Source: Methylococcaceae bacterium (GTDB taxonomy: Bacteria > Pseudomonadota > Gammaproteobacteria > Methylococcales > Methylomonadaceae). From it: DNA of 6,747 bases. Position numbers and translations under genes: made by a program. The notes beneath the pieces were generated by a model. It searched no databases, was not told where the DNA came from, and was given only the letters and a program-made list of their open reading frames with translations. Below are positions 1 through 4,533 of the stretch, piece by piece. Position 1 is the stretch's first letter. Each line of letters starts with the position of its first letter. Location of the stretch: assembly GCA_013140465.1 (NCBI GenBank), contig JABFST010000209.1:1-6747 (forward strand), given 5' to 3'.

Positions 1-507
1 CCAATAATGCACCACACCGCCGACAGCACTGACATACGCCAAACGATGCAAGGCCCGCCAACGTTTACCGCCCAAGCGTTTAATCATTGCAGTCGTGGAG
101 GTAATGGCTAAAGGCAGCATCAGCAAAAATGCCGGAAAACCCACGGTAATATACGGGCGTTTGATGATGTCCTTTAAAATGCCGTCCCAATCAAAAAACT
201 GGTCTAAGACGAGATATGTCAAAAAATGTAGGCTGCCATAAAAAAAGGCAAACAAGCCCAGCATACGCCGTAACCGTACCCACCAGAGCCAGCCTGTTAA
301 ATGCCTCAGCGGCGTAGCCGTTAGGGTCAGCAACAACAAAACCAATGTCCAATAACCCGTGGTGCGGGTCACTTTTTCGATAGGGTTTGCGCCTAAGGCA
401 TCGTTAAAAGCGGATAAGCCCAGTTTAGCCAAAGGCAATAAGGCTAAGATAAACACCACGCATTTAATAAGGCTTAAGGCGTTAGGCGAGAGATTTTTAA
501 TGTTCAT
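1..507 (-). CDS. msrQ: MsrQ (YedZ), haem membrane subunit of the periplasmic methionine sulfoxide reductase; 3' end cut by the window edge
   Basis: MsrQ is an inner-membrane b-haem protein that passes electrons from the quinone pool or flavin to MsrP, which repairs oxidised methionines in periplasmic proteins. 169 codons are visible of a family length near 200-210. Hydrophobic helices lie at about residues 10-30, 52-64, 83-101 and 120-140. The family pattern is clear: FYGSLHFLTY (His94) and LHRLAYVSAVGGVVHYW (His154, His167) supply the histidines expected to bind haem, and TPLRHL follows helix 2. The start is ATG at 507; no strong Shine-Dalgarno sequence precedes it. msrQ usually follows msrP directly, but msrP here ends at 4789, so msrQ needs its own promoter or a very long transcript. 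The frame is open to the edge with no sign of decay. What is seen is the motif set; the function follows from the family. Confidence 0.92.
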   Translation of the reverse strand, partial: MNIKNLSPNALSLIKCVVFILALLPLAKLGLSAFNDALGANPIEKVTRTTGYWTLVLLLLTLTATPLRHLTGWLWWVRLRRMLGLFAFFYGSLHFLTYLVLDQFFDWDGILKDIIKRPYITVGFPAFLLMLPLAITSTTAMIKRLGGKRWRALHRLAYVSAVGGVVHYW

Positions 508-607
508 GCAGGAAATAACCGAGCTGATTTAGTGGTTAAAAGTTGGGACTGATAATAGTTTAATACTACGCCCATATCGATAGTTGCGGCTACTCACTTA
601 AAGCGGG

Positions 608-687
608 ACTGAGTAGCCGTTGGCTAAACTGAGTAGCCGTTGGCTAAACTGAGTAGCCGTTGGCTAAACTGAGTAGCCGTTGGCTGA
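608..687. repeat. Tandem repeat, four copies of a 20 bp unit
   Basis: The unit ACTGAGTAGCCGTTGGCTAA occurs at 608-627, 628-647, 648-667 and 668-687. The first three copies are identical; the fourth ends in TGA instead of TAA because it runs into the left arm of the adjoining hairpin. The unit shares GTTGGCT with that arm, so the array probably grew by slippage from the edge of the hairpin element. Perfect identity points to recent expansion. It encodes nothing obvious. Confidence 0.95.
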
Positions 688-737
688 GCGGAGTCGAAGC
701 CGGCGGCGGGATTCGCTTCGACTCCGCTCAGCCAACG
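678..737. repeat. Perfect 23 bp inverted repeat (hairpin element)
   Basis: The arm at 678-700 (CGTTGGCTGAGCGG, then AGTCGAAGC) is the exact reverse complement of 715-737, around a 14 nt GC-rich loop. The core GGCTGAGCGGAGTCGAAGC is a palindrome half that I recall as a widely dispersed repeat in environmental bacteria; that part is memory, not a search. There is no T-tract after it, so it is more likely a mobile palindromic repeat than a terminator. Confidence 0.9.
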
Positions 738-874
738 ACACCCAAACTGTCCCAGCTTAAACGGGAAGCCGATAGTTGCCATTCATTTTCAATCCTGTGA
801 CGCGTAATATGGGTTGGTAAATTCAGTATATGCTGAACAATTTTTGGCTATATCTTTATATACTTATATATTTA

Positions 875-988
875 CCATGCTCCGCGTGGAAAAACAGCTC
901 CAGACGCTCCAGCGTCTTCTTAGCGTAAGCCCCCTAACACCTACGCAACGCTAGTGCGTTGCCAGATAAATTCTCACACAGAGCATGG
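875..988. repeat. Nested palindrome cluster able to form a three-way junction
   Basis: The outer arms CCATGCTC (875-882) and GAGCATGG (981-988) pair perfectly, and the stem continues with interruptions inward to about 889/974. Inside lie two further hairpins: AGACGCT/AGCGTCT at 902-917 (7 bp arms, 2 nt loop) and GCAACGC/GCGTTGC at 945-962 (7 bp arms, 4 nt loop). The CCATGCTCCGCGTGG part resembles a dispersed motif (CCCACGCTCTGCG) whose fragment recurs at 1910-1922. Confidence 0.7.
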
Positions 989-1011
989 GAATTATAAATA
1001 AACCCTAAGGG

Positions 1012-1039
1012 TTGATTGCCCCCCCCCGCGTTTTATAAT
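1012..1039 (+). promoter_or_regulatory. Sigma70-like promoter with a C9 homopolymer in its spacer
   Basis: A -35-like TTGATT (1012-1017) and a perfect -10 TATAAT (1034-1039) are 16 nt apart. The spacer contains nine consecutive C residues (1019-1027). Transcription would start near 1046 and read toward the PEP-CTERM gene with a leader of about 190 nt. That leader contains an 18-codon frame from ATG at 1038, MPRLFLRSLLAFLAIYWH, which would need a leader starting further upstream. Promoter strength and use are inferred from base sequence alone. Confidence 0.45.
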
Positions 1040-1173
1040 GCCTCGCCTTTTTCTGCGATCCTTATTGGCATTCTTGGCAATCTACTGGCACTGATATGGA
1101 ATAGACGGCGTGGAATAGGAATATGCGCTAACTGCCAACGCCTAGCCCCAATATCTTATCTTTATATTAGCAC

Positions 1174-1200
1174 TTGCTGATGCCATTAGTTTTTTATAAC
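1174..1200 (+). promoter_or_regulatory. Weak candidate promoter next to the PEP-CTERM gene
   Basis: TTGCTG (1174-1179) and TATAAC (1195-1200) are separated by 15 nt, about 35 nt before the ATG at 1235. The spacer is short and the -35 is imperfect. It is listed as the alternative to the promoter at 1012-1039; only one may be real. No strong Shine-Dalgarno sequence precedes the ATG (GAGAC lies about 10 nt upstream). Confidence 0.3.
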
Positions 1201-1234
1201 CCTTATCTTCACCCCATACACTGAGACAACATCC

Positions 1235-1894
1235 ATGAAATTAAAACACTTTGCTGCCACGGCATTAATAGCCTTGGCTCTAGTCACTAGCCCAGCCTCG
1301 TTCGCAAGTATTGTCGGCACGTCCAACTTAAATAACTTTCTGGCTGTTGAGGCATTTATTTTTCCTACTACCTTTTGGCGGGCGCAAAGCTTTACCGTCG
1401 CCAGCGATCAAGATTATCTATTGTCGGATGTTCAGATGATTAACAGAAATGCTGACTCAAGTACCTTCCTTCGCATCTATGCCGATAATGCCTCAACACC
1501 CGGCGCGCTGCTGGAGCAATTGAGCTTTAGCTCGGCCTTACCCACTACAATCTTCGCTGCTAATGGAACTCCCATCTCAGCGCAACTGCTGACTTTTTCC
1601 TCTAGCGGTTTGAGTTTGACGGCAAGCAGCACTTATTGGATAGTTGCCGGACGGACTTCTGGAGTTGGCAGTTGGTTTGGAACAACTTCCACCACTGAAA
1701 CCGGTTTGCCGGGCTGGGCTATCGGTAATAGCTTTAGAACTAGCTCAGACGCTGGCGCAAGCTGGACCGTCCCAGCCTCATATGCGTTATACACCACTAT
1801 TAACGTCAACCCTCAAAATGTGCCTGAACCCAGCATCTTAGCGTTAATCGGTATCGCGGGCATTAGCTTATTGCGCCGCCGTAAAATGGCTTGA
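1235..1894 (+). CDS. PEP-CTERM sorting-signal surface protein, probably with a choice-of-anchor type domain
   Basis: A 219-residue exported protein. Residues 1-24 form a Sec signal peptide (MKLKHFAATALIALALVTSP, cleavage likely after SFA). The mature part, about 25-190, is Ser/Thr/Gly-rich and beta-like; its pattern (FTVASDQDYLLSDVQ, then IYADNASTPGALL, then LTFSSSGLSLTASSTYWIVA) resembles the choice-of-anchor R class of secreted proteins, which is a tentative match. Residues 196-217 are a textbook PEP-CTERM tail: VPEPS, a 13-residue hydrophobic segment, then RRRK. In species with exosortase this tail directs sorting and cleavage at the cell envelope, commonly of exopolysaccharide-associated proteins. 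No exosortase or EPS gene is in the window, so the gene acts at a distance from its machinery. It is the only plus-strand gene between the two halves of msrPQ. It looks intact; the ligand or role is unknown. Confidence 0.9.
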   Translation: MKLKHFAATALIALALVTSPASFASIVGTSNLNNFLAVEAFIFPTTFWRAQSFTVASDQDYLLSDVQMINRNADSSTFLRIYADNASTPGALLEQLSFSSALPTTIFAANGTPISAQLLTFSSSGLSLTASSTYWIVAGRTSGVGSWFGTTSTTETGLPGWAIGNSFRTSSDAGASWTVPASYALYTTINVNPQNVPEPSILALIGIAGISLLRRRKMA

Positions 1895-2123
1895 TGTAGC
1901 TTTATCATTCCCACGCTCTGCGCTCATCTTTGTACGCAAGTGTATCAAAGCCCGTCATTCCGTCAGGGAGAACGAAGCGAGGGTTCGCTGAAATCCAGGC
2001 TAAATGGATATTTGAATACTTGTTTGAGGATGAAAGCAGGGCTTGGGAACGTTCCCCGTAGAGACGCGATTTATCGCGTCTCTACAGTCTCAATTATTAA
2101 TTTTTCTCGTTCCCATGCAGCCA
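1895..2123. other. Intergenic region with degenerate palindromic repeats
   Basis: No gene is supported here. It holds a fragment CCCACGCTCTGCG (1910-1922), a stretch resembling dispersed palindromes (CCCGTCATTCCGTCAGGGAG, near 1951-1970), a small hairpin AGCGA/TCGCT (1976-1989), the perfect 12 bp palindrome GGGAACGTTCCC (2045-2056) and the long hairpin listed separately. The nominal reading frame through this area is an artefact of the repeats. Confidence 0.6.
2058..2085. repeat. Perfect 13 bp inverted repeat, GTAGAGACGCGAT type
   Basis: GTAGAGACGCGAT (2058-2070) and ATCGCGTCTCTAC (2073-2085) are exact reverse complements around a 2 nt loop. This word is familiar to me as a very abundant interspersed repeat of filamentous cyanobacteria. 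It is itself enclosed by the inverted pair TGGGAACG (2044-2051) and CGTTCCCA (2108-2115), as if inserted into another palindrome. No U-tract follows directly, so a terminator role for the PEP-CTERM gene is possible but not favoured. Confidence 0.85.
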
Positions 2124-2245
2124 TGTAGGACGGAATAAGACTGTTTGAACGCCAGTGAAAACTGCCGTTTCCGGCACACCGCAGCCACAAGTTGCCGGAA
2201 ACCCCACTTTTCGCTTACGCTCAAAGCGGCTTAATCCGGCCTACA
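2124..2245. repeat. REP/BIME-like element, copy A (122 bp)
   Basis: The ends TGTAGGACGGAATAAG (2124-2139) and CTTAATCCGGCCTACA (2230-2245) are inverted with two mismatches. Internally TTTCCGGCA (2168-2176) faces TGCCGGAAA (2193-2201). Each half therefore reads as a REP unit: a GTAG head followed by an imperfect palindrome ending in TTTCCGGCA, like the E. coli REP family (GTAGGCCGGATAAG...CCGGCA). GTAG-headed REPs are moved by RAYT (TnpA-REP) transposases, none of which is in this window. Copy B lies at 4142-4263 in inverted orientation. Confidence 0.85.
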
Positions 2246-2294
2246 AGGTTAGTTAAGCGATAAAAAATCGGGGCAGATAGATTGTGGCGGATTC

Positions 2295-2337
2295 GTAAAC
2301 ATTCAGTCCCCCTCCTTAAAAAGGAGGGGGACTGAAT
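2295..2337. repeat. Perfect 17 bp hairpin (CCCCCTCCTTAAAAAGGAGGGGG type), copy 1
   Basis: The arms 2301-2317 (ATTCAGTCCCCCTCCTT) and 2321-2337 are exact reverse complements with an AAA loop. Positions 2295-2329 match 6013-6047 at 34 of 35 bases. A 7 bp direct repeat, GCGGATT, flanks it at 2287-2293 and 2344-2350 and could be a target duplication. It could also stop transcription arriving from the immunity gene, but it lacks a following T-run on that strand. Confidence 0.9.
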
Positions 2338-2416
2338 AAGTACGCGGATTTAAGTAATAAGCCCACTTTATCTACTATAGCCACATACCTTACGGAATGT
2401 GCACTATCGCCTTAAG

Positions 2417-2890
2417 CTACAAACGATCCATTGGTTTCGGATGGCCCCGCACCAGAAAATGGCGCGTGAATCCAAATTCGCGTATTACGCCGACTGGCTC
2501 ACCCAACCAAGGGAAACGAAACTGGGGTGCATCAAAAATTTCCACCTCCCAATCGGTATCGCCAAAAAAACGGAACTGGACGCGGTTGGGTGCAGTTAGT
2601 TTTAAATCAGAAAATGAACCGGTTGAATAAATACAGAACATCTCAGCCGAATCAAGCAGCCGCCAATGCTTATCAAACAGATAAATATTCAGCGATTCTT
2701 CAAACGGGCAATCATTGGTCAAAAATAGCAGATGGCAGTCTCCCCATTGAACCGCCGCTTCAAGATATGCTCCTGGCACAATACTTCCTGTTGCTACTCC
2801 CTTGGCAACTATCTCAGACCTAGGATCTTCGTTTTCACTGACTTCTATGAGTCGCTTTATTTGAATTTCAGTTGTTTCGCTTATACGCAT
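2417..2890 (-). CDS. Probable immunity protein partnered with the upstream glycine-zipper effector
   Basis: 157 residues if started at ATG 2890 (MRISETTEIQIKR). I do not recognise a named family. It looks like a soluble alpha/beta protein with many aromatics and acidic residues (DCHLLFLTNDCPFEESLNIY, RFPWLGEPVGV). It begins 26 nt after the stop of the effector on the same strand, the standard order for effector-immunity pairs. A longer start at 2968 would add 26 residues with a membrane-like stretch (HLPLLVLIIIG) and overlap the effector by 53 nt. I prefer the short start because the extra residues are read from the conserved glycine-rich tail of the effector in another frame, although a membrane-anchored immunity protein against a pore former would make sense. 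Neither start has a good Shine-Dalgarno sequence, which fits translational coupling. The role is inferred from position only. Confidence 0.55.
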   Translation of the reverse strand: MRISETTEIQIKRLIEVSENEDPRSEIVAKGVATGSIVPGAYLEAAVQWGDCHLLFLTNDCPFEESLNIYLFDKHWRLLDSAEMFCIYSTGSFSDLKLTAPNRVQFRFFGDTDWEVEIFDAPQFRFPWLGEPVGVIREFGFTRHFLVRGHPKPMDRL

Positions 2891-2915
2891 GAGAACTCTG
2901 CTTGTTTGCCCTGTA

Positions 2916-3716
2916 TTACCAATAATAATCAGCACTAAAAGCGGCAAGTGCACCGCCAATGAAAGCACCTACTGTGACGCATACAGGAGCGCCAGGGCCA
3001 CAGGCCAATCCGGCTAAAGCTCCTCCCGCAATTCCGCCACCAATCCCCGCACCCGTAACTTTTACTTCATGTTGGGTAGCTGCGGCCTTGTCATCGCTAG
3101 TGGCAATGGTGTAAACCGATACGCCGATAGAAAGGAAAACCAGACCTCGCCCTAAACGGGATAACCGAAACATTTTTGCATTGACCGCATCCTTTGATTT
3201 ACCCGCTGATTTGACTATTTCCGCATAAACCTGATTTTTCTTTAATTGCGACAGACTATTGAAATCGGCAGTTTCACCAAATAATGCTTGAGTTTTTTCA
3301 GCAATTAATTGATTGAGCGTTTTACCTACTTTTTTTATTGCTTCTGCATGGGCGCGACCAACAGGCGTAGAACGGCTACGCATGATTTCCATAATAGTAT
3401 TGCGGGTTTCCTGCGCTTGTTCGGCAGCCTGTTTCCAACTCATTCGTCCTCTACTGACTTGCACTCTTAAGTCATCAGCCATCGCTTTTATCTGTCGTGA
3501 GTAAGCCAGTCGTACTTCAGAATCTATCACAAACTGGGTTCCAAAATAGGTAACTTCAGCCTCTAGCGCCCTAATAGCACTTTCAAATACAGATTTATCA
3601 TTTGTTGACATGCCTATAGGGCCAGGAGTTGGGCTTCTGCTTAAACATGATGTGCCTTTGTCAATAGGTTCGCTTCGTGTAAAGCAAAGTGGCCCGGGAG
3701 TTTGATAACCAGCCAT
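2916..3716 (-). CDS. Putative pore-forming antibacterial effector with a C-terminal glycine-zipper hairpin
   Basis: 266 residues. Residues 1-35 form a short Pro/Gly-rich head (MAGYQTPGPLC, then PIDKGT and RSPTPGPIG) of a kind I associate with type VI secretion cargo in Pseudomonas and relatives; this is recollection. Residues 40-185 are helical, with charged repeats (RQIKAMADDLRVQV, AEQAQETRNTIMEIMRSRST). Residues 188-205 are hydrophobic (LGRGLVFLSIGVSVYTIATS). Residues 222-260 make a small-residue hairpin: GAGIGGGIAGGALAGLACG, the turn PGAPVC, then VTVGAFIGGALAAF, ending ADYYW. Such GxxxG-rich hairpins are typical of membrane-inserting toxins such as colicin-like or Tse4-like pore formers. 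There is no signal peptide, so another export route is needed. The start at 3716 has AAGGA six nt upstream. An internal ATG at 3611 would remove the conserved head. It lies just downstream of the attC-like site and directly before the probable immunity gene. Toxicity is inferred. Confidence 0.65.
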   Translation of the reverse strand: MAGYQTPGPLCFTRSEPIDKGTSCLSRSPTPGPIGMSTNDKSVFESAIRALEAEVTYFGTQFVIDSEVRLAYSRQIKAMADDLRVQVSRGRMSWKQAAEQAQETRNTIMEIMRSRSTPVGRAHAEAIKKVGKTLNQLIAEKTQALFGETADFNSLSQLKKNQVYAEIVKSAGKSKDAVNAKMFRLSRLGRGLVFLSIGVSVYTIATSDDKAAATQHEVKVTGAGIGGGIAGGALAGLACGPGAPVCVTVGAFIGGALAAFSADYYW

Positions 3717-3751
3717 AGAGTATCCTTGTAAGGTGGTGGAGATATATGTAT

Positions 3752-3869
3752 GCCTAACGCAAAACTAAGGGGGCGCCGTTTACGGACGCTAAGCGTGGCT
3801 CCAATGCCAAATAAAAACAGAAACAACAAAACCTCCACATAGCATAGCGTCCGCTTGAGCTATTGCGTT
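3752..3869 (-). other. attC-like integron recombination site
   Basis: Read on the minus strand, the right end is GTTAGGC (3758-3752), a perfect match to the attC core GTTRRRY. The R arms AACGCAA/TTGCGTT (3869-3863 and 3762-3756) pair exactly. The L arms, CTCAAGCGG (3859-3851) and CCCCCTTAG (3773-3765), pair with one extrahelical base and one mismatch. Spacers between R and L are 3 and 2 nt. The loop has a further 9 bp pair, CGGACGCTA/TAGCGTCCG (3853-3845 and 3791-3783). Total length of about 118 nt is within the range of attC sites (roughly 57-141). The left core (CTCGAAC) fits RYYYAAC poorly. The effector ATG lies 36 nt past the GTTAGGC end, as for a gene cassette. No integrase, attI or second attC was seen. 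Confidence 0.55.
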
Positions 3870-4141
3870 CGAGTGAGTTGACGAAAAAAGTACAGCAGCC
3901 AGCTACAAGGTTGGGGCTGAAGTTCGTCATAAATAGTCCCCCGCGTTACGAAATAATTCAAGGGAAATAATAGATTAACAGTAGGAGATACCTAAAGCGA
4001 CTGTGAATGTATGCCAAAACAAGACAACAACATGATTTTTGAACACGAAGAAGTAATGACTTACCGAATGGATACTTTCAAATTCTCTTTCGAGGGTATT
4101 ACCTTAGATTCATGCGCCTTACGCACTTGCCCAGTTAGCTT
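3870..4141. other. Region without a convincing gene; small orphan frame at 4011-4166
   Basis: No conserved protein was recognised. On the plus strand, ATG at 4011 opens a 51-codon frame (MPKQDNNMIFEHEEVMTYRM and onward to TGA at 4164-4166) whose last eight or so codons lie inside the REP/BIME copy B. If it was ever a gene, its 3' part was replaced by that element. AGGAG about 20 nt upstream is too far to be a clear ribosome site. On the minus strand a 58-codon frame (3930-3754) overlaps the attC-like hairpin and is probably fortuitous. Confidence 0.4.
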
Positions 4142-4263
4142 TGTAGGCCGGAATAAGCCGCTTTGAGGGTAAGCGAAAAGGGGTGTTTCCGGCAAATCGT
4201 GGGTGCGAGGTGCCGGAAACGGCTGTTTTCACTGGCACTCAAACAACCTTATTCAGGCCTACA
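4142..4263. repeat. REP/BIME-like element, copy B (122 bp), inverted relative to copy A
   Basis: The same length as copy A. By hand alignment of the reverse complement I count about 16 differences in 122 positions and no gap (near 87% identity). The ends are perfect here: GCTTTGTAGGCC (4138-4149) and GGCCTACAAAGC (4256-4267). The inner palindrome GTTTCCGGCA (4185-4194) faces TGCCGGAAAC (4211-4220). Together with copy A it brackets the effector/immunity unit and the attC-like site. It also abuts the end of the vapC relic. Confidence 0.88.
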
Positions 4264-4298
4264 AAGCTGGGTACCTGCTTCACGGCGGGTATGGCGGG

Positions 4299-4372
4299 TT
4301 ACTTGAATAAGACTTGGAGCGGTTGTTTGCGGATCAGTTCGCTTTCATGTCGGTGTCTAGGAGATACAGCAT
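4299..4372 (-). pseudogene. vapC: vapC relic: N-terminus of a PIN-domain toxin, frameshifted and truncated
   Basis: The ATG at 4372-4370 overlaps the vapB stop as TAATG, the typical vapBC junction. It encodes MLYLLDTDMKAN then a stop. MLYLLDT with its first acidic residue (Asp6) is the hallmark start of VapC PIN-domain ribonucleases, which cleave tRNA or other RNA. Switching frame just before the stop gives SELIRKQPLQVLFK, which matches the next block of VapC proteins (N-x-x-SELIRK-x-P), so a small indel near 4340 broke the gene. The second frame then ends at 4299-4301. The remaining hundred or so residues, with the other catalytic acids, are missing; REP/BIME copy B begins 36 nt further on. 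No active toxin can be made. Confidence 0.65.
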
Positions 4373-4533
4373 TAAAATGTGACCCGTGTGGTTTCAATCA
4401 GTTCTGGCCGCGAATCCATAAAATCGTCATCAGCGTTGTCCACTTCCGCAAACGATAGCCAACTTTTGCGCTTAGGGATTCGTACGGCTTGGCTTTGTCC
4501 GTTTTTGAACAGTTTTGTGGTAATGGTTTGCAT
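4372..4533 (-). pseudogene. vapB: vapB antitoxin with an internal in-frame deletion
   Basis: 53 codons; an intact VapB of this AbrB/MazE-fold type is about 75-80. The start MQTITTKLFKNGQSQAVRIP is the classic DNA-binding opening. The expected segment after the proline-lysine (a block like KEFRFEGDEVYIKRVGN and then VVLLPK, roughly 23 residues) is absent, and the sequence resumes at the toxin-binding tail, RKSWLSFAEVDNADDDFMDS. The cut falls between two Pro-Lys motifs. The loss removes part of the swapped-hairpin fold, so operator binding is doubtful. The ATG at 4533 has an excellent AAGGAG eight nt upstream and a good promoter, so the relic may still be transcribed and translated. The reading is firm; loss of function is inferred. 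Confidence 0.72.

Larger units (their letters stand above)
508..1011. other. Gene-free, repeat-laden intergenic region
   Basis: No credible coding frame was found on either strand between msrQ and the PEP-CTERM gene. The stretch holds the 20 bp tandem array, the 23 bp hairpin, a near-palindrome at 822-837 (TTCAGTAT/ATGCTGAA, one mismatch), an AT-rich run at 850-872 and the palindrome cluster at 875-988. It would also have to contain any promoter specific to msrQ, but I could not pick one out with confidence. Confidence 0.6.

Noticed and set aside
473..487. attC-like right end (GGCTTAAGGCGTTAGGC) on the plus strand
   Set aside because: It lies within the msrQ coding sequence and has no paired left half.
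608..687. CRISPR array
   Set aside because: The 20 bp units are directly adjacent with no spacers.
1065..1090. Repeated TTGGCA words as a regulator binding array
   Set aside because: Only two full copies at 9 bp spacing plus a partial third; too short to support an operator.
1086..1100. Sigma-54 promoter (TGGCAC-N5-TGGA) upstream of the PEP-CTERM gene
   Set aside because: The -24 half fits, but the essential GC of the -12 element is absent (GA instead), and it lies about 135 nt from the start codon.
1940..2128. 62-codon frame on the plus strand
   Set aside because: It reads through palindromic repeats, including the GTAGAGACG hairpin, and has no protein character or ribosome site.
2375..2407. 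Terminator hairpin after the immunity gene
   Set aside because: The arms CTATAGCCACAT and ATGTGCACTAT pair only imperfectly and no T-run follows on the minus strand.
3641..3838. 65-codon frame on the minus strand with a hydrophobic start (VEVLLFLFLFGIG)
   Set aside because: It starts at GTG inside the attC-like loop and overlaps the effector gene out of frame.
3754..3930. 58-codon frame on the minus strand (MTNFSPNLVAG...), with a G-rich ribosome-like site
   Set aside because: Its second half is the attC-like hairpin, and the composition (many Cys and Phe, no conserved motif) looks fortuitous.
4183..4458. 91-codon frame on the plus strand
   Set aside because: It lies over the BIME element and antisense to the vapBC relic, which explains the sequence better.
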